Positions 1 to 6,061 of a DNA stretch of 7,200 bases are shown here, in pieces. Position numbers and translations under genes: made by a program. Source of the DNA: an uncultured Oscillospiraceae bacterium. Lineage in GTDB: Bacteria; Bacillota; Clostridia; Oscillospirales; Oscillospiraceae. Location of the stretch: assembly GCA_948616425.1 (NCBI GenBank), contig CAPGBJ010000083.1, forward strand, positions 1 through 7,200. Direction: 5' to 3'. Each line of letters opens with the position of its first letter. The first letter of the stretch is position 1. The notes under the pieces were generated by a model that saw only the letters and a program-made list of their open reading frames with translations, was not told the origin of the DNA and did no database searches.

Positions 1-409
1 CCTCGTCCCAAATGGCCGCGTCCCGGAGGGAGCGCTCCACAAGTTCGTCCAGCCTGGCCTTGTTACGGACGCCGTGGGTCCGGGGGCCGTAGGCGATGTT
101 GTCATAGATGCTCATGGGGAAGGGGTTGGGCTTCTGGAACACCATGCCGATCTCGCGGCGCAGCAGGTTCACATCCAGGCCAGAGGCATACACGTCCTGC
201 TCCCCATAGCGCACCTCGCCGGTGATCTTCACGCCGGGGATCAGATCGTTCATCCGGTTCAGCGTTTTCAGAAAGGTGGACTTCCCGCACCCGGAGGGGC
301 CGATAAAGGCGGTAATGTTCTTTTCCGGGATCGCAATATTGATATTGTGCAGCGCCTGGGCTGTCCCATACCACAGGCACAGGTCCTTGGCGGTAATCAT
401 ACTGCTCAT
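1..409 (-). CDS. pstB: PstB, phosphate ABC transporter ATP-binding subunit (partial, C-terminus beyond the window)
   Basis: This is the cytoplasmic ATPase of the high-affinity phosphate importer; it hydrolyses ATP to drive uptake through PstC-PstA. The first 136 residues are visible. They contain a Walker A loop GPSGCGKST at residues 37-45, and a Q-loop with the PstB-typical sequence VFQKPNPFPMS at about 90-100, followed by YDNIAYGPRTHG. The signature motif, Walker B and H-loop lie outside the window (the family is about 250 residues long). The start is ATG at 409, preceded by AAAAGGAG with 6-nt spacing; a second in-frame ATG at codon 4 is less well placed. The start overlaps the pstA stop in an ATGA arrangement, so the two are probably translationally coupled. 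The family identification is secure. Confidence 0.97.
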   Translation of the reverse strand, partial: MSSMITAKDLCLWYGTAQALHNINIAIPEKNITAFIGPSGCGKSTFLKTLNRMNDLIPGVKITGEVRYGEQDVYASGLDVNLLRREIGMVFQKPNPFPMSIYDNIAYGPRTHGVRNKARLDELVERSLRDAAIWDE

Positions 410-1266
410 AACGCGCTCCTTTTCTTAAAGTACCGGCCAACCAGGACTGCGGCAAAATTGATGGCCAGAGTCAGCAGCATCAGGATGGCGGCGATGGCGA
501 AGGACGCCTCCTTGGCCCCGGGCCGGGGTTCGTTGGCGTAGAGGTACAGCGCCACGGTGAGGGTGGCTCCCGGACTGCCCAGACCGGAGAAAAAGCCGTT
601 GAGGGCGTGGGCAAAGCCCGCCGTGAACAGCAGCGCCGCCGATTCGCCCATGATCCGGCCCGCCGACAGGATGCAGCCGGTGATGATCCCGTCCACACAG
701 CCGGGAAGCACTACCGTGCGTACCACCCGCCACTTCCCGGCCCCCAGGCCGAAGGCCCCCTCCCGCAAGCTTGTGGGCACCGTTTTCAAACTCTCCTGGG
801 CGGTCCGCATGACGGTGGGCAGATTCATGATCACCAGGGTCAGAGCGCCGGCCAGCAGGCACTTGCCGAAGGTGTTGGCGAACACCAGCATCCCCACCAG
901 CCCGAAGATGATGGACGGGATGCCGGACAGGGTTTCGGCGGCGTACTCAATGACCGCCACCAGCCGTTTGCTGGCGGCGTACTCTGTCAGATAGATGGCC
1001 GCGCCTACCCCCAGGGGCAGAACGATCAGCAGCGTGGCCACGATGATATAGACTGTGTTCAAAATATCCGGCAGGATGCCGATGGTATCATTCAAATAGC
1101 TGGGTTTGGTAGACACCAGCTCCCAGGTGAGGCTGGGCACGCCCTTGCACAGCACAAAGCCGATAAGGAACAGGGCCAGGCCGCAGGTGAGCGCCGCCGA
1201 CAGGACCATCAGTCCTTTCATCAGGCCAATATAGAATCGTCTGCCAGAGGAAATGGTCGTGTTCAA
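406..1266 (-). CDS. pstA: PstA, phosphate ABC transporter permease subunit
   Basis: This is one of the two inner-membrane permease subunits of the Pst importer. The 286 residues include a long hydrophobic N-terminal helix (about 17-41), several further membrane segments (about 70-95, 110-130, 138-155, 255-278), and a cytoplasmic EAA-type loop at about 167-188 (LREGAFGLGAGKWRVVRTVV) that docks on the ATPase. The motif GRIMGESAALLFTAGF follows, as is typical of PstA. The length is normal for the family. The start is TTG at 1266: GGAGGG lies 6 nt upstream, only 2 bases separate it from the pstC stop, and no ATG is equally well placed. PstA and PstC are paralogues. The gene order S-C-A-B and the C-terminal extension favour PstA here. 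Confidence 0.95.
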   Translation of the reverse strand: MNTTISSGRRFYIGLMKGLMVLSAALTCGLALFLIGFVLCKGVPSLTWELVSTKPSYLNDTIGILPDILNTVYIIVATLLIVLPLGVGAAIYLTEYAASKRLVAVIEYAAETLSGIPSIIFGLVGMLVFANTFGKCLLAGALTLVIMNLPTVMRTAQESLKTVPTSLREGAFGLGAGKWRVVRTVVLPGCVDGIITGCILSAGRIMGESAALLFTAGFAHALNGFFSGLGSPGATLTVALYLYANEPRPGAKEASFAIAAILMLLTLAINFAAVLVGRYFKKRSAL

Positions 1267-1268
1267 GC

Positions 1269-2138
1269 TTAACCCTCCTTGTCCCGCTTGAGGAAGAAAT
1301 TCAGCGCCGCATTGATCAGCATGATGAACAGGAACAGCACCAGGGCGATGGAGAACAGCGCCTGCCTTTGCAATCCGCCGGAATAGGCCATCTCGCTGGC
1401 TACCGCCGTGGTGAGAAACCGGACGCTCTGGAACAGGGCCGGCATATTGGGCACGTTGCCCGACACCATCATCACCGCCATGGCCTCCCCGATGGCCCGG
1501 CCTACCCCCAGCACCACCGCCGCCGCGACGCCGCTTTTGGCCGCCGGTGCGGATACCTTGAAATACGTCTCAATGGGGGTGGCCCCCAAGGCCAGGGAGG
1601 CATCCTCGTACTCCTTGGGCACCGCCTCCAGGGCCGTGACGGACACCTTGATGATGGAGGGCAGGATCATGACGGACAGCACGATCATTGCCGCCAGCAG
1701 GCTGGCCCCGTCCGGCACATGGAACAGCGCTCGGATACCCGGCACCAGCACCAGCATACCTACCAGACCGTAGACCACCGAGGGAATGCCCGCCAGCAGG
1801 CTGACAGCGGATTCCACCACCGACTTCACCTTTGCCGGGGCCAGCTTGGCCAGATACACCGCCGTGAAGAAGCCCACCGGCACACCAAAGAGGATGGCCC
1901 CCGCCGTACCGTAGACGCTGGTGAGGATAAAGGGCAGGATGCCGAAGGACGGTTCTTTCGCCGTGGATTCCCAGGTGTCCCCCAACAGGAAGTCCAGCAG
2001 GCCGATCTGCCGGATGGCGGGGATACCGGACAGGATCAGATATACCGTAATCAGCAGGACGCAGCCCACTGTGACCAGCCCCAAGAGAAGAAAGATCCCG
2101 TGGATCAGCTTTTCTATAAAACGTTGATGTTTTCCCAT
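1269..2138 (-). CDS. pstC: PstC, phosphate ABC transporter permease subunit
   Basis: This is the second membrane permease of the Pst phosphate importer and pairs with PstA. It has 289 residues. A hydrophobic helix at about 12-37 is followed by a short external segment containing FLLGDTW at about 50-56, which is characteristic of PstC. Membrane segments follow at about 69-97, 113-133, 147-166, 204-226 and 258-283. The EAA loop reads YEDASLALGATPIETYFKVS at about 177-196, and GRAIGEAMAVMMVSGN follows it. The ATG at 2138 has a perfect AGGAGG (2147-2152) 8 nt upstream. The stop lies 2 bases before the pstA start. A strong hairpin sits just upstream of the ribosome binding site, between this gene and pstS. 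Confidence 0.96.
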   Translation of the reverse strand: MGKHQRFIEKLIHGIFLLLGLVTVGCVLLITVYLILSGIPAIRQIGLLDFLLGDTWESTAKEPSFGILPFILTSVYGTAGAILFGVPVGFFTAVYLAKLAPAKVKSVVESAVSLLAGIPSVVYGLVGMLVLVPGIRALFHVPDGASLLAAMIVLSVMILPSIIKVSVTALEAVPKEYEDASLALGATPIETYFKVSAPAAKSGVAAAVVLGVGRAIGEAMAVMMVSGNVPNMPALFQSVRFLTTAVASEMAYSGGLQRQALFSIALVLFLFIMLINAALNFFLKRDKEG

Positions 2139-2146
2139 AAATTGTG

Positions 2147-2152
2147 CCTCCT
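2147..2152 (-). promoter_or_regulatory. Ribosome binding site of pstC
   Basis: A perfect AGGAGG lies 8 nt before the pstC ATG, and only 8 nt after the base of the intergenic hairpin. A folded hairpin therefore leaves this site accessible. Confidence 0.85.
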
Positions 2153-2160
2153 AATGGGTA

Positions 2161-2189
2161 GGAGCGGCGGCAGAGAAAGCCGCCGCTCC
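2161..2189 (-). terminator. Intergenic hairpin between pstS and pstC (attenuator or mRNA-protecting stem)
   Basis: An exact 11-bp inverted repeat (GGAGCGGCGGC at 2161-2171 against GCCGCCGCTCC at 2179-2189) encloses a 7-nt loop. It begins 11 bases after the pstS stop. The stem is almost all G and C, but no U-run follows on the transcribed strand (next bases TACCCATT). A complete intrinsic terminator is therefore unlikely. The layout suits a stem that pauses or partly terminates transcription, or that protects the 3' end of a pstS-only transcript, so that the binding protein is made in excess over the permease. That role is inferred. Confidence 0.75.
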
Positions 2190-2200
2190 ATGAGAGGGGG

Positions 2201-3019
2201 TCAGTTTGCCGCTACCGCGCCGGCCTTGCTGATGAGAGGGGCGGCGTCGGCGGAGGTTGCGAAGTCGAAGAATGCCTGGGCCGCCTCGGACAACTTGGCG
2301 TCGGTCTTTGTCACCAGCACGAAGGGGCGCTGGATGGCGTAGCTGCCATCCTTCACGGTCTCCTCGGAGGGGGCTACGCCGCCCACGGTGAGGGCGCGGA
2401 CGCTGTCGTCCAGGCTGGCCAGGGAGGCGTAGCCGATGGCGTCCGGGTTTTGGGCCACGGCGGTGATCACGTTGCCGGTGGAGGTGAGTTCCTGGCGGTA
2501 CTGGCACTTTTCTTTGGTATCGGTGATGGATTCAAAGCCCTCCCGGGTGCCGCTGCCGGCTTCCCGGCCAATGAGGACCACCGGTGCGTCATTGCCGCCC
2601 ACGTCCTTCCAGTTGGTGATCTCGCCGGTGTAGAGCCTGGCGATGGTGTCCACGTCCAGGTCGGAGATCGGGTTGTCCGGGTGGACGATGACCGCGATGC
2701 CGTCCAGGGCCAGAATGGTTTCCGTCAGTCCGCTGTTTTTTTCGTCCTCTTTCAGGGCGCGGCTGGACAAGCCGATGTCGCAGCTGCCCTCCTGGACAGC
2801 CTGGATGCCGGGGCTGGAGCCGGTGGGGTTGTAGGTAAAGGTCACGCCGTCGTTCTGCTCCATGAACGCCTCGCCCAGCGCGCCGATCACTTTCTCCATG
2901 GAGGTGGAACCATCGGTCGCCACGGTACCAGAGAGCTTCCGGGAACATCCGGCCAGCATAGACGCAGCCACGGCAGCAGCCATGACCAGGCCAAGCAATT
3001 TCTGTGTTTTCTTTTTCAT
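2201..3019 (-). CDS. pstS: PstS, phosphate-binding lipoprotein of the Pst importer
   Basis: This is the extracytoplasmic receptor that captures phosphate and delivers it to PstC-PstA; in a Gram-positive cell it is anchored to the outer face of the membrane. The 272 residues start with a lipoprotein signal peptide: basic MKKKTQK, then a hydrophobic core, then the lipobox LAGC with the lipidated cysteine at position 25. The mature part has the PstS-like phosphate-binding stretches DGSTS (36-40), GSSPG (67-71), SR (86-87) and GREAGSGTRE (151-160), and NPDAIGYASL at 191-200. The start is ATG at 3019, preceded by AGGAG with 9-nt spacing. This is the first gene of the operon, and a PhoP-box-like repeat lies upstream. 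The length is near the usual clostridial size. Confidence 0.96.
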   Translation of the reverse strand: MKKKTQKLLGLVMAAAVAASMLAGCSRKLSGTVATDGSTSMEKVIGALGEAFMEQNDGVTFTYNPTGSSPGIQAVQEGSCDIGLSSRALKEDEKNSGLTETILALDGIAVIVHPDNPISDLDVDTIARLYTGEITNWKDVGGNDAPVVLIGREAGSGTREGFESITDTKEKCQYRQELTSTGNVITAVAQNPDAIGYASLASLDDSVRALTVGGVAPSEETVKDGSYAIQRPFVLVTKTDAKLSEAAQAFFDFATSADAAPLISKAGAVAAN

Positions 3020-3120
3020 GACAAATAACTCCTATTCCTGTTTGATTTGTAGTGTATCCCGGGGGATCGGCGATCCGCCTGCCTATCCTCCCGTCCACAA
3101 GAATAAGGATACCGCCTGAA

Positions 3121-3160
3121 TGTAAAATGCGAAAGGCAGCTTTGGTAAAACCTGTGTAAA
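3121..3160 (-). promoter_or_regulatory. Putative PhoP box in the pstS promoter region
   Basis: Reading toward pstS, TTTACA (3160-3155) and TTTACC (3149-3144) lie exactly 11 bp apart, with CAGGT between them. A third TTTACA (3126-3121) is 23 bp further on, about two helical turns. In Bacillus, PhoP binds TT(A/C/T)ACA direct repeats with 4-6 bp between them. The match and the position, about 100-140 bp before the pstS start, fit phosphate-starvation control. No convincing -10 element could be fixed; TATTCT (3105-3100), 15 bp after the third repeat, is only a weak candidate. The call rests on motif resemblance alone. Confidence 0.5.
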
Positions 3161-3184
3161 GTTTAGTATTTTGCCGATGTGCTC

Positions 3185-3220
3185 TATTGCCCCATGTCAT
3201 CCCTGCCGCCATGGGCAATA
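3185..3220. terminator. Hairpin between the yibE/F remnant and the pst promoter
   Basis: TATTGCCC (3185-3192) pairs with GGGCAATA (3213-3220). After a one-base bulge (C3193), ATG (3194-3196) pairs with CAT (3210-3212), leaving a 13-nt loop. The hairpin begins 4 bases after the stop of the yibE/F remnant and ends about 25 bp before the PhoP-like repeats. It may therefore insulate the pst promoter from upstream transcription. Neither strand has a U-run after the stem, so intrinsic termination is uncertain. Confidence 0.45.
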
Positions 3221-3224
3221 TCAA

Positions 3225-3917
3225 TCACGCACCCGACAACAGGAACATTCCGGAACACAGAGCCGTAAATGGGGCCACTGTCACCAGCCCAAAGGAACCG
3301 ATCACGGTATGCAGCAGCTCCGCCGCAACATATTTGTAATTGAAGACATTGGTCAGCGGCGTTCCCTGGGCCATGAACACCATCAGCAAAGCTACATACC
3401 CGCCGGAGTATGCCAGCAGCAACGTGGTAGTCATCGTTCCCATGGCGGCCCGGCCCACATTCAGACCGGATTGAATTGCCTCCTTGCGGCTGAGTGCCGG
3501 CTGTTTCTGAACGACCTCATAGACAGCGGAGGTAATATCCACGGACAAGTCCATAACAGCCCCTGACGCGCCGATAAAAATAGAGGCCATAAAAATTTGT
3601 GTCAGGTTCAGATGCTGGTATCCGGCATAGAGCAGGCTCTCCGAGTAAGACATAACCGCTCCGTGGATCTGGAAAAGATTTGTAAAAACCACGCCCATCA
3701 TGCAAGTGACCAGGATGCCCAGGAAGGAACCGGAGACTGCGGCGGCGCAGCGGCGGTCGAAACCATATACCAGGCTGACGATCAAGACCGTCAGCGCCAG
3801 AGTGATCCCCAGTCCCACCCAAATGGGATTCCACCCCTTCAAATAGAGTGGAACAAGCACCTTCCAGATCATCAGCACGGACAAGATGAAGGAAAGTACC
3901 GCTAACAGTGCATTATG
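3225..3917 (-). pseudogene. YibE/F-family multipass membrane protein, 5'-truncated remnant
   Basis: The reading frame matches the C-terminal, multi-helix part of the YibE/F family, whose function is not established. The recognisable core is FIGASGAVMDLSVDITSAVY, followed by SRKEAIQSGLNVGRAAMGTM, TTTLLLAYSGG and a terminal helix ending TALCSGMFLLSG. Family-like sequence extends upstream of the best available TTG codon (3884) to about 3917 (ALLAVLSF, then LMIWKVLVPLYLKG). It then changes into unrelated sequence, and a stop lies in frame at 3978-3980. There is no in-frame ATG near the 5' end, and the TTG has no ribosome binding site. Full-length relatives are about 350-400 residues, with an N-terminal helix and an extracytoplasmic domain that are absent here. 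I therefore read it as a decayed gene. A short functional permease-like product cannot be wholly excluded. Confidence 0.75.
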
Positions 3918-4155
3918 ACTGATTGAAGTCCAAGACCAACATATATTTTTCGCTTTGCTTTGTTCACCATGACATTTTCAAAAACTCATAGTTTCGTCCA
4001 AAAATCGGCTTTCATGTGATGCCTCTGATTTGCTGTAATTTGTTAAACTCCGAAATACGGATAATCGTGGCACCTTTTTCGCCCCATCTCCCAACCACCG
4101 AAAAGGCCATATGCTCCATGTTGTCGTCCTCAAAAAAGATACCAAGTGACGCCGG
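3918..4155. other. AT-richer spacer without a recognised gene
   Basis: This stretch separates the yibE/F remnant from the sensor-kinase remnant. By eye it is clearly poorer in G and C than its surroundings (21 of 60 bases at 3961-4020). The only protein-like frame is a short minus-strand one, listed separately. The frame that leads into the kinase remnant shows no kinase homology here: no H-box and no N-box. I see no tRNA, insertion-sequence end or promoter. Confidence 0.5.
4012..4119 (-). CDS. Small unrecognised ORF, 35 codons
   Basis: The frame starts at ATG 4119, with GAGG 8 nt upstream, and ends at TGA 4012-4014. The product would begin MEHMAFSVVGRWGEKG and end FNKLQQIRGIT. The composition is protein-like, with alternating hydrophobic and charged residues, and differs from the low-complexity look of shadow frames. 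The frame stays open further upstream (LGIFFEDDN precedes the ATG), so it could equally be the C-terminal scrap of a larger lost gene. I do not recognise it and give it no function. It lies in a region of remnants, which lowers the chance that it is expressed. Confidence 0.2.
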   Translation of the reverse strand: MEHMAFSVVGRWGEKGATIIRISEFNKLQQIRGIT

Positions 4156-4402
4156 CACAACAGTTACCGTGAAAGACACTGGAATCGGGATTCCCCCGGA
4201 GTATCAGGCAAGGGTGTTTGAACGGTTTTTCCGGGTGGACAAGAGCCGTTCCAAGGCCTCCGGCGGCACCGGGCCGGGGCTGTCGATCGTCAAGCATATT
4301 GCGCAGTATCATCACGCCGGTCTCGATCTGCATAGCACTATCGGGGAGGGAACTGATATTTCGATTGTATTTCCCGATATAGGAACACATCTCGCCTGGT
4401 AA
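4156..4402 (+). pseudogene. PhoR-like sensor histidine kinase, C-terminal ATPase-domain fragment
   Basis: Only the last part of the HATPase domain is present: a G1 box in VTVKDTGIGIP, an F box in VFERFFRVDKSRS, and a G2 box in GGTGPGLSIVKHIAQYHHA, followed by an ending strand GTDISIVFP. The H-box histidine, dimerisation helices, N-box, membrane segments and PAS or sensor domains are all missing, so it cannot work as a kinase. The G2 box normally reads GTGLGLS; here the leucine is a proline (codon CCG), which fits relaxed selection. The KHIAQYHHA stretch after the G2 box is like clostridial PhoR proteins, so the parent was probably the phosphate sensor. The open frame extends upstream to 4016, but that part is unrelated. 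The strand is opposite to pst. Confidence 0.8.
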
Positions 4403-4882
4403 CGATCAATATTTCCAACCCAATGCTTTCCAACCGGAACGGGACCGGGCGCATGTGGAAATCATGCTGTCCGCCCACCCGGAGTTGTATCACACCTTTT
4501 TGGAGTGCGGCGAGGAGTGTTTGGCCCAATTGCTGGACAATGCTGTGGACGCCAGGGACTTGCCGGGTATGGCGGATGTGGATGCGTCTCTGCTCTACTT
4601 CTGCCGCTTGGTTAAGGAGCACAACAAAGTTGCCCTTACCGGCGAGTGCGCTGATGAGATATTCGGAGGCTACTCCTGGTTCTATCGCTCCGAACTGACA
4701 GAGGGGGAGGAGAAGGTGCTGCTTTGGAACGCCTTTGGCGGACTTTTGCCCCAGGCCCTGCTCCATCGGAAGAAGAGCCCTTACCCCAAGACCTATAGCC
4801 CTTGTTTACGGCAAGCCCTCAGCTTCTGGCATACCTGGTACAGGTAAACACCTGGATGGAGCGGTATCATATAAGCATATGA
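4398..4882 (+). pseudogene. asnB: Asparagine synthetase (glutamine-hydrolysing) remnant with internal deletions
   Basis: Three pieces of an AsnB synthetase domain lie in the correct order. Piece 1 (about 4398-4705) starts NDQYFQPNAFQPERD and carries RDLPGMADVDASLLYFC and the family motif GECADEIFGGYSWF. Piece 2 (about 4706-4800) follows in the same frame with EEKVLLWNAFGGLLPQALLH and RKKSPYPKTYSP. In intact AsnB these pieces are separated by roughly a hundred residues, so an in-frame deletion is implied. Piece 3 (about 4811-4882) is in another frame and reads PQLLAYLVQVNTWMERYHIS then stop, which matches the normal C-terminus. A second deletion plus a frameshift thus removed the part between. 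The glutaminase domain and the SGGxDS ATP-binding loop are absent, so the remnant is not functional. Confidence 0.85.
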
Positions 4883-4978
4883 AGTCTGCGAAGAAAGATG
4901 ATTGTCGAACAGCGGCAGGACTTGATAAACGCTGATACCGCTTGAAACAGATTTGGAAAACAGCTCCTATATACTCCA
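4883..4978. other. Intergenic stretch downstream of mnmA, no clear terminator
   Basis: This lies between the asnB remnant (plus strand) and the end of mnmA (minus strand). I found no GC-rich stem followed by a U-run for either gene. The only structure is a 10-bp inverted repeat, AGCGGTATCA (4860-4869) against TGATACCGCT (4933-4942), 63 bp apart, whose left arm lies inside the asnB tail. Confidence 0.5.
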
Positions 4979-6061
4979 TTAAAATTGCACCGTTTTCAAA
5001 ATCGTTCCACCACCTACAACTATATCACCATTATATAGCACGGCCGCCTGTCCTGCTGTGACAGCCCGCTGAGGTTTATCAAATAAAAGCCGAATTTTCC
5101 CGCTTTTATCAGGATATACTGTGGACGGCTGCTCAGTTTGCCGATACCGAATTTTCGCATAAACCCGCATTGGCCCAGACAGATGATCGATTGCAATCCA
5201 GTTCACATCATCCGTCCTTAATTCCCGGCTATACAGTGACTGCTCCGGGCCAACCGTTACGGTATTCGCTGCCATATCCTTGCGGCAGACATAGACTGGC
5301 TCGTTCAAGGCAAGGCCCAGTCCTTTCCTCTGTCCTGTCGTATATCGAACAGCGCCCCGGTGCTGCCCAATCACATGACCTGACAGATCAAGGACATCGC
5401 CAGTTGGATAGGGTTTGCCTGTATACTGTTCCAGAAAGGCAGCATAATCTCCGTCCGGGATAAAGCAAATGTCCTGACTATCCGGTTTTTCGGAATTGCA
5501 GAATCCTTGAGCTTCCGCAATTCTCCGAACTTCTGATTTGCTCAACGCTCCCAGGGGAAAGCGGATATGGGCCAACTGCTCCTGCGTCAGCATATACAGC
5601 ACATAACTTTGATCTTTGCTTTTATCCAGGGCTTTTTTCAAGATATACCGGCCATTCTGTTTCTCAATCCGGGCATAGTGCCCGGTGACAATGGCCTCGC
5701 AGCCCAGCTCCCTGGCCCGCTGAAAGAGGCGTTCAAATTTCAGATAGCGGTTACAGTCGATACAGGGGTTCGGGGTCGCTCCGCTCTCATATGCGGCAGC
5801 GAATCGGTCGATCACCTGAACCTTGAAGTCTCTGGAAAAGTTGAACACATAGTAAGGGATGCCCAGGCGTCGGGCCACGCTTCCGGCACCCTCCACATCG
5901 TCCAGAGAACAGCAGGTCTTTGCTCTGCTGACTCCAATATCCTCATTTTGAAACAGCTTCATGGTAACACCGATACAGTCATAGCCCGCCTGCTTGGTCA
6001 AAAAGGCGGCGACGGAAGAATCCACGCCGCCGCTCATGGCAATCAACGCTTTCTTACCCAT
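4979..6061 (-). CDS. mnmA: MnmA, tRNA-uridine 2-sulfurtransferase
   Basis: MnmA adenylates and then 2-thiolates the wobble uridine (U34) of tRNA-Lys, -Glu and -Gln in the cytoplasm, with sulfur supplied as persulfide. From the chosen start it has 360 residues, which is normal. The PP-loop SGGVDSS is at 10-16 (ATP binding), NPCIDCNRYLKF at 98-109 holds the first catalytic cysteine (Cys103), and SQDICFIPDG holds the second (Cys199). TGHYARIE (126-133) and the C-terminal beta-barrel region with VRYTTGQRKGLGL are also present. A longer frame from 6127 is open, but the ATG at 6061 gives the family-like MGKKALIAMSGG start and is preceded by GAAGG. It overlaps the nifU stop by 8 bp, so coupling is likely. 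Base composition is poorer in G and C than in nifU and nifS. Confidence 0.96.
   Translation of the reverse strand: MGKKALIAMSGGVDSSVAAFLTKQAGYDCIGVTMKLFQNEDIGVSRAKTCCSLDDVEGAGSVARRLGIPYYVFNFSRDFKVQVIDRFAAAYESGATPNPCIDCNRYLKFERLFQRARELGCEAIVTGHYARIEKQNGRYILKKALDKSKDQSYVLYMLTQEQLAHIRFPLGALSKSEVRRIAEAQGFCNSEKPDSQDICFIPDGDYAAFLEQYTGKPYPTGDVLDLSGHVIGQHRGAVRYTTGQRKGLGLALNEPVYVCRKDMAANTVTVGPEQSLYSRELRTDDVNWIAIDHLSGPMRVYAKIRYRQTEQPSTVYPDKSGKIRLLFDKPQRAVTAGQAAVLYNGDIVVGGGTILKTVQF

Noticed and set aside
74..2342. Long plus-strand open frames opposite pstB, pstA and pstC
   Set aside because: They are antisense shadows of GC-rich genes with low-complexity His/Arg/Gln/Gly translations, and the minus-strand frames carry clear Pst motifs.
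2450..3028. A 192-codon plus-strand frame opposite pstS
   Set aside because: It is a shadow frame. Its Gly/Ala/Val/His-rich translation has no recognisable domain, while the minus strand encodes a lipoprotein PstS.
3064..3076. Small palindrome GGATC-GGC-GATCC in the pstS leader
   Set aside because: A 5-bp stem with a 3-nt loop is too short to call a regulatory element without conservation data.
4016..4155. Kinase frame extended upstream to an ATG at 4016
   Set aside because: The residues before VTVKDTG show no kinase motif and no ribosome binding site precedes the ATG; the frame is open by chance.
4338..4766. A 142-codon minus-strand frame opposite the asnB remnant
   Set aside because: The plus strand has unmistakable AsnB motifs (RDLPGMADVD, GECADEIFGG); the minus frame is their antisense.
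3918..4978. A mobile element or defence system in the odd middle region
   Set aside because: No transposase, integrase, terminal repeats, toxin-antitoxin pair or repeat-spacer array is visible; the content is explained by remnants of ordinary genes.
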